Positions 25,702-35,557 are shown, counted from the stretch's first letter. The stretch is 64,000 bases of DNA from Azospirillum doebereinerae (GCF_003989665.1 NZ_RZIJ01000007.1:62001-126000), one strand, 5' to 3'. Program-made: numbers and translations. The notes: generated by a model not told the origin, from the sequence alone.

Positions 25702-27390
25702 ATGGCTGATCTTTACGTCTCGACCACCGGTTCGGATTCCAACTCCGGGACCGCCGGCTCCCCCTTCAAGACCATTCTGAAGGCCTCTCAGGCCGCCGGC
25801 GCCGGCACCACGGTGCATGTCGCGTCGGGCACCTACAGCGGCGGCTTCCAAACTTCGGCCAGCGGCACCGCCGATGCGCCGATCCGCTACGTCTCGGATG
25901 TGAAGTGGGGCGCCAAGATCGTGCCGCCGTCCTCGGGCGGCGACTACGAGGCGTGGGACAACCGGGGTTCCAACGTCGTCATCGACGGCTTCGAGATCGA
26001 CGGCAGCGTGGCCGGGGGCGGTAAGCCCTGGCTGTTCGGCCTGTACACCGCCGGGTCGAACTCGGTGGTGCAGAACATGAAGGTGCACGACATCGCCACC
26101 ACGTCGGCGGCGATGAGTGTGGCCAACACCGGCCAGGGCGGCGCCGGCATCATGGCCGACGGCTGGGCCGGCGGCACCAACATGAAGGTGATCGGCAACG
26201 AGGTCTACGACATCGGACCGGCCGGCCAGAGCAGCAGCCTGGTGCACGGCGTCTACATGTCGACCACCGGCGAGGTGAAGAACAACCTCATCCATCAGGT
26301 CGTCGGCGACGGCATCACCACCTGGCACGACGCGACCAACCTGACGATCATGAACAACACGGTGTTCCAGGCGAACGGCGCCGGCATCATGATCGGCGGC
26401 GGCGGCCAGTACCACGGCACGCCCTCGCACGATTACACGAAGGTGGCGAACAACATCATCTACGACAACGCCAAGGGCATCGAGGAGTACGGCACGCTCG
26501 GCACGCACAACACCTATTCGAACAATCTCGTCTACGGGAACGATTCGAACCTGTTGATGAAGAACGGGAAGGCCGCCAGCACCATCTCCGCCGATCCCAA
26601 GTTCATGAACTACGACAGCGACGGCGGCGGCAACTACCACCTGAGCGCCGGCTCGCCGGCGGTCAACGCCGGGACCTCCTCGGGCGCCCCGACGGTGGAT
26701 CTGGACGGCAACGCCCGCCAGGGCGCCGTGGACGTCGGCGCCTACGAGTACGGGTCGACCTCCGCGACGACGCCGCCGGTCACGACGACCCCGGTGTCCA
26801 CGAGCAGCGCGGCCAAGATCGTCGTCAACGCGCACGGCGTCGCGGCGGGCGGCAAGAACGCGCACTTCAACCTGCTGGTCGACGGCAAGAAGATCGGCGA
26901 GGCCACGGTCGGCACCAGCGCCAAGGACTTCGCCTTCACCGCCGACGTGTCGGCCGACCAGGCGCACAAGGTGCAGATCCAGTACGACAACGACGCCGTC
27001 GTGAAGGGGCAGGACCGCACCCTGATCGTCGACAAGGTGACCATCAACGGCTCCTCCGTCGCCCCCACCGCGTCGACCGTGACCTACGACAAGGGCGCGC
27101 TCGACGGCAAGGACGTGGCGGCCGGCCAGACCCACATGTGGTGGAACGGCACGCTGGTCGTCAACGCCAACAAGTCGCTCTTCGCCGGCACGGTGGCGGC
27201 CAAGGCGGCGTCGTTGTCGGTCGAGAGCGGCGACCTCGACGTCTACCAGCACGTCGTCGCGCAGGGGACGGGCGGCGTCTCGTCCTTCGCGGAGCCGGTC
27301 GCGTTGGCCGATCACGCGGCGGGCGCGGCGGATCTCCACGGCCTCGCCGCCATGCACTGGGTCGATCCGCTGCACCTCGACGCCGCCTGA
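25702..27390 (+). CDS. Right-handed beta-helix protein with C-terminal carbohydrate-binding module
   Basis: I start at ATG 25702 (MADLYVSTTGSDSNSGT), the usual first strand of this family, giving 562 residues. Residues 1 to about 345 form a right-handed parallel beta-helix as in polysaccharide lyases and epimerases, with repeated N-N-x-I/V-Y-x-N rungs. A Thr/Pro/Ser linker (about 351-368) leads to a domain at 371-455 resembling a calcium-dependent xylan-binding module. About 100 further residues end in WVDPLHLDAA. No signal peptide is present, so a type I-like export or a cytoplasmic role must be considered. The N-terminal half is nearly identical to the gene at 44117. A function as glycan lyase or epimerase acting on the local polysaccharide is inferred. 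Confidence 0.75.
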   Translation: MADLYVSTTGSDSNSGTAGSPFKTILKASQAAGAGTTVHVASGTYSGGFQTSASGTADAPIRYVSDVKWGAKIVPPSSGGDYEAWDNRGSNVVIDGFEIDGSVAGGGKPWLFGLYTAGSNSVVQNMKVHDIATTSAAMSVANTGQGGAGIMADGWAGGTNMKVIGNEVYDIGPAGQSSSLVHGVYMSTTGEVKNNLIHQVVGDGITTWHDATNLTIMNNTVFQANGAGIMIGGGGQYHGTPSHDYTKVANNIIYDNAKGIEEYGTLGTHNTYSNNLVYGNDSNLLMKNGKAASTISADPKFMNYDSDGGGNYHLSAGSPAVNAGTSSGAPTVDLDGNARQGAVDVGAYEYGSTSATTPPVTTTPVSTSSAAKIVVNAHGVAAGGKNAHFNLLVDGKKIGEATVGTSAKDFAFTADVSADQAHKVQIQYDNDAVVKGQDRTLIVDKVTINGSSVAPTASTVTYDKGALDGKDVAAGQTHMWWNGTLVVNANKSLFAGTVAAKAASLSVESGDLDVYQHVVAQGTGGVSSFAEPVALADHAAGAADLHGLAAMHWVDPLHLDAA

Positions 27391-27413
27391 GCGGCGACGA
27401 TGGGCGGGTGAAA

Positions 27414-27454
27414 CCGGCGGGCGTCTGGAAAGCGGTCTTTCCGGCGCCCGCCGG
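27414..27454 (+). terminator. Hairpin between convergent genes
   Basis: The perfect arms CCGGCGGGCG (27414-27423) and CGCCCGCCGG (27445-27454) enclose an inner GGAAAG/CTTTCC pairing, so the whole folds into one long stem-loop. It lies between two convergent genes and could stop transcription from either side. There is no clear T-tract, so the terminator call is moderate. Confidence 0.5.
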
Positions 27455-27482
27455 CCTGTCGGAGGACAGGGCGGGGATTGCG

Positions 27483-28475
27483 TCATAGCGCGCAATCCTC
27501 GACGGCCTCGAAGACGTGGTCGCGGTACCAGGCGTAGGTTCGGCGCACCCCGTCCGGCAGGTCGATCCGCGACCGGTAGCCGGTCGCCGCGATGGCCTTT
27601 CCCATGTCCGGGGCGCGGCGGTTGGGGGAGCCGGGGGTGTCCGGCAGCGGCTCGACCGGGTTGTCGCGCCCGACCGCGTCGAGGATGACCCTGGCCACCG
27701 CGCCGATCGGCAGTTCCGGCTCCTGCGTCCCGATGTTGAAGACCTCGCCGGCGCAGGCCGGCAACGCCGCCATGCGGGTCAGATACTCGACCGCGTCGTC
27801 GACGTAGCAGAAGGAGCGGCGGTGGCCGGCGCTGGCCACCCCCAGCGCCGCCCCGGCGGGCAGCCGGTGGGCCTTTTCCAGAAGCTGGGGCACGACGTGC
27901 GAGCGCCCCATGCGCGGCCCATAGACGTTGTGGAAACGGACGATGGTGAAGGGCACGCCGGAAAACCGGCACATCGCCTCGCCGTAGAGCTTCGAGAGCA
28001 TGTAGGTGGTGCGCGGCTCGCTCAGGTCGCCGGCGGTCAACGGGGTGGTCTCCGGCGTCGGCACGGGAATGCCGAAGGCCTGGAGCGTGCCCGCGTAGAT
28101 CTCGCTGGTGGACGCGAACAGGAAGCGGCCCAAATCCGTCTGCCGACGGGCCAGAGCCAGGGCGGTCTGCACCATGGCGACGTTGGCGGTCAGCACCTGA
28201 TAGGGGCGGGACCGCACCTGGGCCACGCCGATGATCGCCGCCAGATGGACGATCAGGCCGTAATCCGTGTCCAGCCTCTCCGCAAGGGCGGGCTCGGTCA
28301 GGTCGGCCTCGATCGTCCGGACGTTCGGCCGGCGGGCCAGATCGCTCAAGGCGGCGTCGCGCACGCCGCGCGCGTGGTTGTCGAGCAGATCGACCGCGTG
28401 GCCCTGGTCGGCCAGCCGGCGGGCGAGGTGGTATCCGATGAAGCCGGCGGCGCCGGTCACGAGAATTTTGCGCAT
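27483..28475 (-). CDS. NAD-dependent nucleotide-sugar epimerase/dehydratase
   Basis: The 330-residue protein is an extended short-chain dehydrogenase. It has the NAD motif VTGAAGFIGYHLARRL, a substrate segment LFASTSEIYAG, the catalytic YMLSK (Y-x-x-x-K), and RFHNVYGPRMG as in UDP-sugar epimerases and UDP-glucuronate decarboxylases. It is the last gene of the long polysaccharide operon and starts 3 bp after the nucleotide-sugar dehydrogenase ends. A GGGGGTGA site precedes the ATG. The specific product could be an epimerised or decarboxylated uronic acid made by that dehydrogenase. Confidence 0.85.
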   Translation of the reverse strand: MRKILVTGAAGFIGYHLARRLADQGHAVDLLDNHARGVRDAALSDLARRPNVRTIEADLTEPALAERLDTDYGLIVHLAAIIGVAQVRSRPYQVLTANVAMVQTALALARRQTDLGRFLFASTSEIYAGTLQAFGIPVPTPETTPLTAGDLSEPRTTYMLSKLYGEAMCRFSGVPFTIVRFHNVYGPRMGRSHVVPQLLEKAHRLPAGAALGVASAGHRRSFCYVDDAVEYLTRMAALPACAGEVFNIGTQEPELPIGAVARVILDAVGRDNPVEPLPDTPGSPNRRAPDMGKAIAATGYRSRIDLPDGVRRTYAWYRDHVFEAVEDCAL

Positions 28476-28478
28476 GGG

Positions 28479-29984
28479 TCACCCCCGTCCGACGCTGACG
28501 ACGTCCAGGCCGAGGCGCTGCAACCGGCGGCGCTGGCCGTCCGTCAGGACGTTGTTGGCGTCGACCACGTCCACCGCCGCTCCGGCCAGCCAGCCGGCGA
28601 CGTCCAGCCGGCGGTAGGCCTCGGACGGTTGGGTGAAGACGACGGCGTCGAAGCGCCCGGCGTCCGGCAGCGCGTCCAGCACGGGGCGGTCGAGTTCCGG
28701 CCAATGGGACATCAGCGGGTCGTGCGCCGTCACCATGGCGCCCTCCCGCTCGGCGGCCTCCACGAAGATCTGGGACGGCGCATAGCGGGTGTCGCCGACG
28801 TCCTCGCGGTAGCTGATGCCCAGCAGCAGGATCCGCCGCCCCGCCAGCGCGCCGCCGGACCGCTCGCGCAGCTTGTCCAGCGCCACCAGCGGCATGGCGT
28901 TGTTGGTGCGGACCGCTTGCGACGAGAAGGGAAACATCAGGTCGGGGCGGCCGAACAGCGTGCGCGCCGCCACCGCGCCGAACAGCGGGTCCTTGGTCAG
29001 GCAATAGCCGCCGACGCCGAAGCCGGGCTGGCGCATGTTGGCGTGGGTCGGGCGCTTGCGGATGGCGCCGACGATCTCGAACAGGTCGATGCCGACGGCC
29101 TCGGCGAAGCGGCCCCATTCCTCCATGAAGGCGATGGTCGTCGCGCGGTAGGCGTTCTCCAGCACCTTCGCCGTTTCCGACGCGGTGGTCGAGCCCAGAC
29201 GGGTCAGCGGGTAGGACTCCACGTCGATGACGCTGGCGAGGAAGCGCTCGCAGAGGTCGGCGGCCTCCACGGTCAGCCCGGCGTAGACCCGCCAGTAATC
29301 GACGATGGAGCTGTAATACTGCGCGCCGGGCATGACCCGTTCGTAGGAATGGGCGAGCCGGATGGACTCCGGCGGCAGCCCGCGCGCCTCCAGCGCCGCG
29401 GCGAGGCGCGGAGCGATGACCCGCTCGCAGGTGCCGGGCGGGACGGTCGTTTCGACGATGACCAATGCGCCCGGACGCAGCCGGGCTCCGAGATCGTCCA
29501 TGGCGCGCTCCAGCGGTCCGAAGCGGACCTCCGGCTGCGGCGCCGACCAGTCGATGTCCAGGTTGATGTCGACCAGGACGATGTCGGCTAGCCGGAAGGC
29601 GTCCGGATCGTCGGTGGCGGTCAGGTTGCCGGCGGCGTGGGCGCGGGCCAGCGCCTCGTCCATCCTCGGGTCGCCGCTGGAAAAGGGCATCTGGCCCCGC
29701 CGGATGCAGTTCACGCGATGCCGTCCGGCCTCGTTCGGCAGATCGACGCCGATCACCGAGTAGAGCGGCGGAGCCTCGCCGCCGCCCCGCACCTGCACGT
29801 TGGCGATCTCAACAGCCGCTCGCCGAACGGGTGAGTTCAGGCGGTCGTTGTCGCGCCCACGCGCGTTGGCGACGGCGATGGCCATGGCCGAACCGACGAA
29901 GCCAAGCCCTTGCACACAGACGACCGGCCGGCCGATGTCCACACGACTTTCCAAGGCGTCCGCTTCTGTGATGCAGTCGTTCAT
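28479..29984 (-). CDS. Nucleotide-sugar dehydrogenase (UDP-glucose/ManNAc dehydrogenase superfamily) with N-terminal insertion
   Basis: The ATG at 29984 follows AAAGGGGAAG, giving 501 residues. The NAD motif is VQGLGFVGSAMA. The central helix carries TASETAKVLENAYRATTIAFMEE, and the catalytic cysteine lies in GVGGYCLTKDP. The C-terminal UDP-binding domain contains LLGISYREDVGDTRYAPS. Between the first helix and the second strand is an insertion of roughly 35 residues (about 41-75) not found in standard UDP-glucose dehydrogenases. The enzyme oxidises a UDP-sugar C6 alcohol to the uronic acid using 2 NAD+. It is the second such enzyme in the operon. Confidence 0.85.
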   Translation of the reverse strand: MNDCITEADALESRVDIGRPVVCVQGLGFVGSAMAIAVANARGRDNDRLNSPVRRAAVEIANVQVRGGGEAPPLYSVIGVDLPNEAGRHRVNCIRRGQMPFSSGDPRMDEALARAHAAGNLTATDDPDAFRLADIVLVDINLDIDWSAPQPEVRFGPLERAMDDLGARLRPGALVIVETTVPPGTCERVIAPRLAAALEARGLPPESIRLAHSYERVMPGAQYYSSIVDYWRVYAGLTVEAADLCERFLASVIDVESYPLTRLGSTTASETAKVLENAYRATTIAFMEEWGRFAEAVGIDLFEIVGAIRKRPTHANMRQPGFGVGGYCLTKDPLFGAVAARTLFGRPDLMFPFSSQAVRTNNAMPLVALDKLRERSGGALAGRRILLLGISYREDVGDTRYAPSQIFVEAAEREGAMVTAHDPLMSHWPELDRPVLDALPDAGRFDAVVFTQPSEAYRRLDVAGWLAGAAVDVVDANNVLTDGQRRRLQRLGLDVVSVGRG

Positions 29985-30039
29985 GGGGCTTCCCCTTTGG
30001 CTCGCTGGCTCGCGGGCGTCGTTGACGGGTGCGGTTCGG

Positions 30040-31275
30040 TCAGGGCGACGCCAGCGCGTCCATGAAGCGGGACGCGAGGAGCCGGTAATCGTGGTGTTGC
30101 CGGACGAAGCGGCGCCCGTTCTCTCCCAGCCGGGCGCGATCGGACGGGGGCAGGCGGGACAGATGGAGGCAGGCCTCGGCGTAGGCCGCCGGATCCTCGG
30201 GCGCGACGGTGATGCCGCATTGCGCCTCCGCGACCAGATCGTTGCTGGCGTCGCAGGACTGGACGATCGGCCGTCCGGCCAGCATGTAGTCGAACATCTT
30301 GTTCGGCGACACGCCGAAGCGGTAGAGCGGGCTGCGGTGCCAGGGCATGGCCAGCGTGTCCATCTCCGACAGGAAGCGCGGCACCAGCGGCTTGGGGATC
30401 GGCCCGAACATGTGGACGCTGTCGAGGCCCATCCGCTCGGCCTTGGCCTGGATCTCCCGCGCGGTCGAACCGCCGCCGACCAGCAGGAAGGACACAGGGC
30501 TCCCGGCCAGCAGCCTCGCGGCCTCCAGGAGGGTGTCGATGGCGTTGGAGGGGTTGAAGCCACCGGCGTAGCCGACCAGGAAGCGGCCCCGCTCCCGCTC
30601 CCGCGCGATGCGGTCGGCGATGGCGGGCGGCAACTGGTCCGGGGTGGCGGCGCGCAGCGCCGCGATCGGGATGCCGTTCGGGACATGGACGAACTTCGAC
30701 GGGTCCAGCCCCCGGCTTTCCATGTAGCCGCAGGTGTCGGGCAGGATCGACACCACGAGGTCGGCGTTGCGGCAGGCGTAGTCCTCCGCCGCCTGGAGCA
30801 GCCGGATGTAGGGATGCCGCGGCGAGTAGCCGCCGAGCAGCATCGGCGTCAGCGGCCACAGATCGTGCACCTCGAACACCAGCCGCGCCCCCGCCAGCCG
30901 CGCGATCCGCGCGCCCGCGTAGATGTCGAGCGGGTAGGTGGAGGAGCAGATGACGACGTCCGGCCTCTCCTCCCGCGCGACGCGGTGCGCGTGGGCGATG
31001 AGCTTGCCCACGAAGGTCAGCATGTTGGCGACCCGGCCGGCGCCGTTGCCCTGGTAGGGGCCGGTGCGCAGCCAGCGGAAGCGCACGCCGTCCTCCACGG
31101 TCACGTCGTGGTCGGCGCCGACGTCGGGCTGGGTCTGGCGCAGATGCGAGAAGCTCGCCCCCACCACGGTCACGGCGTGCCCGTCCCCGACCCATTCGCG
31201 GCCGAGGTAGAAGGGACGGTATTCCATGCCCAGGCGGTCGGAACCCGCGTAGTGGTTGATGATCAGGATGTTCAT
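30040..31275 (-). CDS. GT4-family glycosyltransferase
   Basis: The 411-residue protein opens with MNILIINHYAGSDRLGMEYRPFYLGREW, characteristic of WbuB-like group 1 glycosyltransferases. The donor-binding C-terminal half has GYAGGFNPSNAIDTLLEA and the segment PLYRFGVSPNKMFDYMLAGRPIVQS, which contains the usual E/D-x7-E region in a variant form. It would add a sugar to the lipid-linked repeat unit at the cytoplasmic face. It lies between the aminotransferase and dehydrogenase genes in the operon. Donor and acceptor are unknown. Confidence 0.85.
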   Translation of the reverse strand: MNILIINHYAGSDRLGMEYRPFYLGREWVGDGHAVTVVGASFSHLRQTQPDVGADHDVTVEDGVRFRWLRTGPYQGNGAGRVANMLTFVGKLIAHAHRVAREERPDVVICSSTYPLDIYAGARIARLAGARLVFEVHDLWPLTPMLLGGYSPRHPYIRLLQAAEDYACRNADLVVSILPDTCGYMESRGLDPSKFVHVPNGIPIAALRAATPDQLPPAIADRIARERERGRFLVGYAGGFNPSNAIDTLLEAARLLAGSPVSFLLVGGGSTAREIQAKAERMGLDSVHMFGPIPKPLVPRFLSEMDTLAMPWHRSPLYRFGVSPNKMFDYMLAGRPIVQSCDASNDLVAEAQCGITVAPEDPAAYAEACLHLSRLPPSDRARLGENGRRFVRQHHDYRLLASRFMDALASP

Positions 31276-31306
31276 GCCGTTCGCACCGGGGGAATGGGAA
31301 AGCCGG

Positions 31307-32485
31307 TCATTCCGCCGCGGCCCGCGCCGTGTCGGGATGGTCGGTCAGGCTGGCGGCGACGTGCAGCAGCTCCTCTTCCGTCAGGTAGGGGTGCATGGGC
31401 AGGCTCAGCACCGTGGCGGCCAGACGGTCGGTCGCCGGCAGCGCGCCGCCGGCCAGCGGGTAGTGCCGGTAGGCGGCCTGCCGGTGCAGCGGCCGGGCGT
31501 AGTAGACGGCCGAGGACACGCCGCGCTCCTTCAGCCGCGCCATCGTCCAGTCCCGCGCGCCGCTCCGCACCGTGTATTGTGCCCAGGCGGAGGTGGCGCC
31601 GGGCAACAAGGCGGGACGCGCCAGCTCGGCCGGCAGCAGGGCGTCGTAGCGGTCGGCGACGGCGGCGCGGGCGTCGAGCTCCATGGGGAAGACGGTCAGC
31701 TTCTCCAGCAGGATCGCGGCCTGGAGCGTGTCGAGACGGCTGTTCACCCCGATGCGGACGTTGTCGTACTTGTCCGTGCCCTGGCCGTGGACGCGCAGCG
31801 ACCGCAGGGTCGCGGCCGTCTCCTCGTCGGCGGTGAACAGCGCGCCGCCGTCGCCGTAGCAGCCCAGCGGCTTGCTCGGAAAGAAGCTGGTGGTCGTGAC
31901 GTCGCCGATGGTCCCGACGGGCCGTTCCCGGTGCACGGCGCCGAAGGCCTGCGCCGCGTCGCAGACCAGCCAGAGGCCGTTCTCGCGCACAACCGGCTCG
32001 ATGGCGTCGTAATCGGCGGGCTGGCCGAACAGGTCCACGGTGACGACGCCGGCCAGCGTCAGGCCATGGTCGCGGGCCGTCGTGACGGCGCGTTTCAGGC
32101 TGGCCGGGTCGAGGGTGAAATTGTCCTCCGCCACGTCGGCGAAGACCGGCACGCCGCCCAGCGCGCAGACCGCCTCCGCCGTGGCGCAGAAGGTGAAGCT
32201 GGGGACGACGACGGCCTCGCCGCGCTTCAACCCCAGGGCCATCAGCGCCAGCACCAGGGCGTCGGTCCCGTTGGCGCAGGAGACGGTGTGGCGGGCGCCG
32301 CAGAAGGCGGAGAGCCGCCGTTCCAGCTCCGCCACCTCGGGACCCATGACGTAATGGCCCTGGTCGAGGACGCGGGCGATGGCGGCGTCGATCCGCGCGC
32401 GGATGCCCCGCTGCTGCCGGGCGAGATCGAGGAGATCGACCGGGCGGTGCGGGGGCGCGCGGTGCGTGGATGCGGGATGGCTCAT
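31307..32485 (-). CDS. DegT/DnrJ/EryC1-type sugar aminotransferase (WbpE-like)
   Basis: The 392 residues carry PVDLLDLARQQ at the start, CANGTDALVLAL, GEAVVVPSFTF, CDAAQAFGA and TTSFFPSKPLGCYGDGGA with the PLP lysine. The sequence closely fits the WbpE/WlbC 3-amino-uronic acid aminotransferases. It follows the oxidoreductase-acyltransferase fusion by 25 bp, behind AAAGGAAAAC. In the WbpA-WbpB-WbpE-WbpD pathway the enzyme aminates the 3-keto sugar made by the WbpB-like domain; both neighbours support this. Confidence 0.9.
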   Translation of the reverse strand: MSHPASTHRAPPHRPVDLLDLARQQRGIRARIDAAIARVLDQGHYVMGPEVAELERRLSAFCGARHTVSCANGTDALVLALMALGLKRGEAVVVPSFTFCATAEAVCALGGVPVFADVAEDNFTLDPASLKRAVTTARDHGLTLAGVVTVDLFGQPADYDAIEPVVRENGLWLVCDAAQAFGAVHRERPVGTIGDVTTTSFFPSKPLGCYGDGGALFTADEETAATLRSLRVHGQGTDKYDNVRIGVNSRLDTLQAAILLEKLTVFPMELDARAAVADRYDALLPAELARPALLPGATSAWAQYTVRSGARDWTMARLKERGVSSAVYYARPLHRQAAYRHYPLAGGALPATDRLAATVLSLPMHPYLTEEELLHVAASLTDHPDTARAAAE

Positions 32486-32510
32486 GCCGTGTTTTCCTTT
32501 CAGCCGTTTT

Positions 32511-34121
32511 TCAGCCGATGGCGGCGGCTTCGGCCATCGCGATGGCTTCGACCAGTTGGCCCCGGACGTCGATGCGGTAGCGGGTGCCGGTGCGCGGGCA
32601 GACCAGATCGTCGCCCAGCCGCTCCCCGGCGTGGCTGACCCAGCCGATCTGGCGGGCGGGGTTGCCGGCCACCAGCGCGTGCGGCGGCACGTCCCGCGTC
32701 ACCACCGCGCCGGCCGCGACGAAGCAGTAGGCGCCCAAGCTGTGGCCGCAGACGACGGTCGCGTTGGCGCCGATGGTGGCGCCGCGCCCGACCGGGGTGG
32801 GGCGGAACTCCGACTTCCGCTCGATCTCCGCGCGCGGGTTGTTGACGTTGGTGAAGACGCAGGACGGGCCGCAGAACACCCCGTCCTCCAGCGTGACGCC
32901 GGGATAGAGGCTGACGTTGTTCTGGATCTTGCAGCGGTCGCCGACCGCGACGTCGGGGCCGATCATCACGTTCTGGCCGACGATGCAGTCGCGCCCGATC
33001 GTCGTGTCCTTCAGGATGTGGCTGAAGCACCAGATCTTCGTTCCGGCGCCGACCGACGCGCCCTCGTCGATGCAGGCGGTGGGGTGCGCGAAGAACGGCG
33101 CGGGCTTGGCGCCTTCGGTTTTGAGGCCGGCGCGCCGGCCGGAGGTCAGGGAGCGGCGGGCGGCGTCGAGCACGCCCAGCACGGCGATGCCCTCGGTCAC
33201 GTCGGTGCGCGGCCGCTTGCCCTCGCGGACGCAGTCCAGGAAATGCTGGCATTCCAGGCGCAGCGGCTCGGCTGGCGCGACCTCGATGGGGACGGCCTCG
33301 GCCCTGGCCGGCTCCGGCAGGCCGTCGCGCCAGGCGACCCGGTGCGGGTAGTGGACGAGCTTTTCCGCCCAAGGGCGGGAATCGTCGAACACCGCCATGC
33401 CGGAATCGCCGACCACGACCAGCTTCTGCTCCTTGTAGGGGTGCAGCCAGGAGACGAAGATGTGGGCGTCGATGCCGTTGGCGAAGGTCATCTGCGTCGT
33501 GGTGACGTCGGCGACGCCGTTGTACAGATAGCTGTGCCCGGTGGCGTGGACGCTGTCGGGCGTGTCGCCGGCGAGCGCCAGGATCATGGAGATGTCGTGG
33601 GGCGCGAAGCTCCAGAACACGTCCTCCTTGCGGCGGAATTTGCCGAGGTTGAGGCGGTTGGAATAGACGTAGCGCAGCCGCCCGAGCCCGCCCTCGGCGA
33701 CGAGCTGTTTCAGCCGCAGGAAGGCCGGGTGGTAGTGCAGCAGATGCCCGACCATGACGACGCGGTTCCGCGCCACGGCCGCCTGGCGGACGCGCTCGGC
33801 GTCCTCCGGCGACAGGGCGAGGGGTTTCTCGACGAAGACGTGCTTGCCGGCGTCGATGCCGCGCAGCGCCAGGGCCGCGTGCGTCTCGGCCGGGGTCGCC
33901 AGCACCACCGCGTCGATGCCGGGGGAGGCGAGGACGGCCTCGAAGGGCAGGGCGGGCACGCCGAACTGCCGGGACAGCTCGGCGGCCCGGACCGGGTCGG
34001 CCTCGCTGATCGCGTCCAGCGCGCCCAGCGCGTGGAAATTGCGGACGAGGTTGATGCCCCAATAGCCGCAGCCCACCACCGCCACGCGGGGGATCGCCGG
34101 CTCGGTTCGGATCGTCGTCAT
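32511..34121 (-). CDS. Fusion of Gfo/Idh/MocA oxidoreductase and LbH N-acyltransferase (WbpB-WbpD-like)
   Basis: This is a 536-residue two-domain protein. Residues 1 to about 325 are a Gfo/Idh/MocA oxidoreductase: [32 protein letters not shown], and [15 protein letters not shown]. Residues from about 340 are a left-handed beta-helix acyltransferase with hexapeptide repeats: [28 protein letters not shown], then [25 protein letters not shown], and [23 protein letters not shown]. In the UDP-2,3-diacetamido-glucuronate pathway these are separate enzymes acting before and after the aminotransferase encoded next. The ATG overlaps the stop of the dehydrogenase gene by ATGA. The open frame extends further upstream, but only as a shadow. 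Confidence 0.9.
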   Translation of the reverse strand: MTTIRTEPAIPRVAVVGCGYWGINLVRNFHALGALDAISEADPVRAAELSRQFGVPALPFEAVLASPGIDAVVLATPAETHAALALRGIDAGKHVFVEKPLALSPEDAERVRQAAVARNRVVMVGHLLHYHPAFLRLKQLVAEGGLGRLRYVYSNRLNLGKFRRKEDVFWSFAPHDISMILALAGDTPDSVHATGHSYLYNGVADVTTTQMTFANGIDAHIFVSWLHPYKEQKLVVVGDSGMAVFDDSRPWAEKLVHYPHRVAWRDGLPEPARAEAVPIEVAPAEPLRLECQHFLDCVREGKRPRTDVTEGIAVLGVLDAARRSLTSGRRAGLKTEGAKPAPFFAHPTACIDEGASVGAGTKIWCFSHILKDTTIGRDCIVGQNVMIGPDVAVGDRCKIQNNVSLYPGVTLEDGVFCGPSCVFTNVNNPRAEIERKSEFRPTPVGRGATIGANATVVCGHSLGAYCFVAAGAVVTRDVPPHALVAGNPARQIGWVSHAGERLGDDLVCPRTGTRYRIDVRGQLVEAIAMAEAAAIG

Positions 34122-35557
34122 GCCTTCACCACCACGTTGCGGAGGTCCGGCAACTGCCGGGAACCGACGACGTTGCGCGTGTCGACCACCAGCTTCGATC
34201 CGCGCAGCAGCTTGGCGTAATCGACGTCGGTGTGGTCGGTGAGGATCATCGCCGCGTCGTAGCGGGCCAGCGCGTGGCGGTCGAGGGGCACGGATGTCTT
34301 GCCGGTGAGGCCGGCGTGCTGGCGTGTCGGCGGGATCACGGGAAAGAACGGGTCGAAGTAATCGACCTCGGCCCCGGCGGCGTCCAGCAGGTCCATGATC
34401 GTCAGGGCCGGGCTCTCGCGCATGTCGGAGACGTCCTTCTTGTAGGCGATGCCGACCACCAGGATGCGGGCGCCCGACAGCCCCTTGCGGAAGCGGCGGT
34501 CGAGTTCCTCCCTCAGGCGGTGCAGGACGTAGGCCGGCATGTTGGCGTTGACCTCGCCCGCCAGCTCGATGAAGCGGGTGCAGATGCCGAGCTCGCGCGC
34601 CTTCCAGGTCAGGTAGAAGGGGTCGATGGGGATGCAGTGGCCGCCCAGCCCCGGTCCGGGGTAGAAGGGCATGAAACCGAAGGGCTTGGATTTCGCCGCC
34701 TCGATCACCTCCCAGATGTCGATGCCGAGCCGGTCGTAGACGATCTTCAACTCGTTCACGAGCGCGATGTTGACCGAGCGGAAGATGTTCTCGGTCAGCT
34801 TCACCGCCTCGGCGGTTTCCATCGAGGTGACCGGCACGGTCGCGGCCACGAACTGGCCGTAGAGCGCCACCGCCAGGCGCAGCGCGGAGTGTCCGTCGCC
34901 GGCCACGACCTTGGGGATGCGCGCCGTGTCGAAGTCCGGATTGCCGGGATCCTCGCGCTCGGGCGAATAGGCCAGGAAGAAGTCGACGCCGGACCGCAAG
35001 CCGCCCTCCTCGAGGATCGGCTTGACCACGTCGCGCGTGGTGCCGGGGTAGGTGGTGGATTCCAGCACCACGAGCTGGCCGGGGCGCAGATGGGGAGCGA
35101 TGCTGCGCGCCGACGCCTCCACGAAGGAGAGGTCGGGTTCGTGATGGGGGCCGAGCGGGGTCGGCACGCAGATCAGGATCGCGTCGGCCTCGACGAAGCG
35201 CGCGCTGTCCATCGTCGCGACGAAGCGTCCGGCGTCCACCGCGTCGCCGATGCGGCCGTTGCCGATGTGGTTCAGCGGGCTGAGCCCGCTGTTCAGGCGG
35301 GACACCGTCGTCGCGTCGATGTCGTAGCCGACGATGCGGTATCCCGCCTTGCAGGCGGCCAGCGACAGGGGCAGGCCGACGTAGCCGAGGCCGATGACCG
35401 CCACCGTCGCGTCGCGGTTCTGGAAGCGATCCAGCAGCCCGCCGATGTCGAACCCCTGCGCGTCGTCCCCCCGCATGGCATCCGGCGGCTTGAGCCCCGG
35501 CGACCAGGACCGGCGCGGGTCTGCGAGATCGCCCGTTGAGCTGTCCAGCTCGTACAT
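34118..35557 (-). CDS. UDP-N-acetylhexosamine 6-dehydrogenase (WbpA-like)
   Basis: The 479-residue protein carries the NAD motif [21 protein letters not shown] (residues about 51-71) after an unusual N-terminal extension of about 45 residues. The catalytic cysteine is in [16 protein letters not shown], and the C-terminal domain has [19 protein letters not shown]. It oxidises C6 of a UDP-N-acetylhexosamine to the uronate with two NAD+. This is the first step of the pathway continued by the fusion and aminotransferase genes just downstream. A GGGGGAAC site precedes the ATG. Members of this subgroup are called WbpA, WbpO or TviB; which applies is not certain. Confidence 0.9.
   Translation of the reverse strand: MYELDSSTGDLADPRRSWSPGLKPPDAMRGDDAQGFDIGGLLDRFQNRDATVAVIGLGYVGLPLSLAACKAGYRIVGYDIDATTVSRLNSGLSPLNHIGNGRIGDAVDAGRFVATMDSARFVEADAILICVPTPLGPHHEPDLSFVEASARSIAPHLRPGQLVVLESTTYPGTTRDVVKPILEEGGLRSGVDFFLAYSPEREDPGNPDFDTARIPKVVAGDGHSALRLAVALYGQFVAATVPVTSMETAEAVKLTENIFRSVNIALVNELKIVYDRLGIDIWEVIEAAKSKPFGFMPFYPGPGLGGHCIPIDPFYLTWKARELGICTRFIELAGEVNANMPAYVLHRLREELDRRFRKGLSGARILVVGIAYKKDVSDMRESPALTIMDLLDAAGAEVDYFDPFFPVIPPTRQHAGLTGKTSVPLDRHALARYDAAMILTDHTDVDYAKLLRGSKLVVDTRNVVGSRQLPDLRNVVVKA

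Noticed and set aside
25603..29118. Minus-strand open frame of 1171 codons
   Set aside because: It runs through two real genes in another frame and opposite the beta-helix gene. The sequence is low-complexity Arg/Gly/Ala and has no family pattern.
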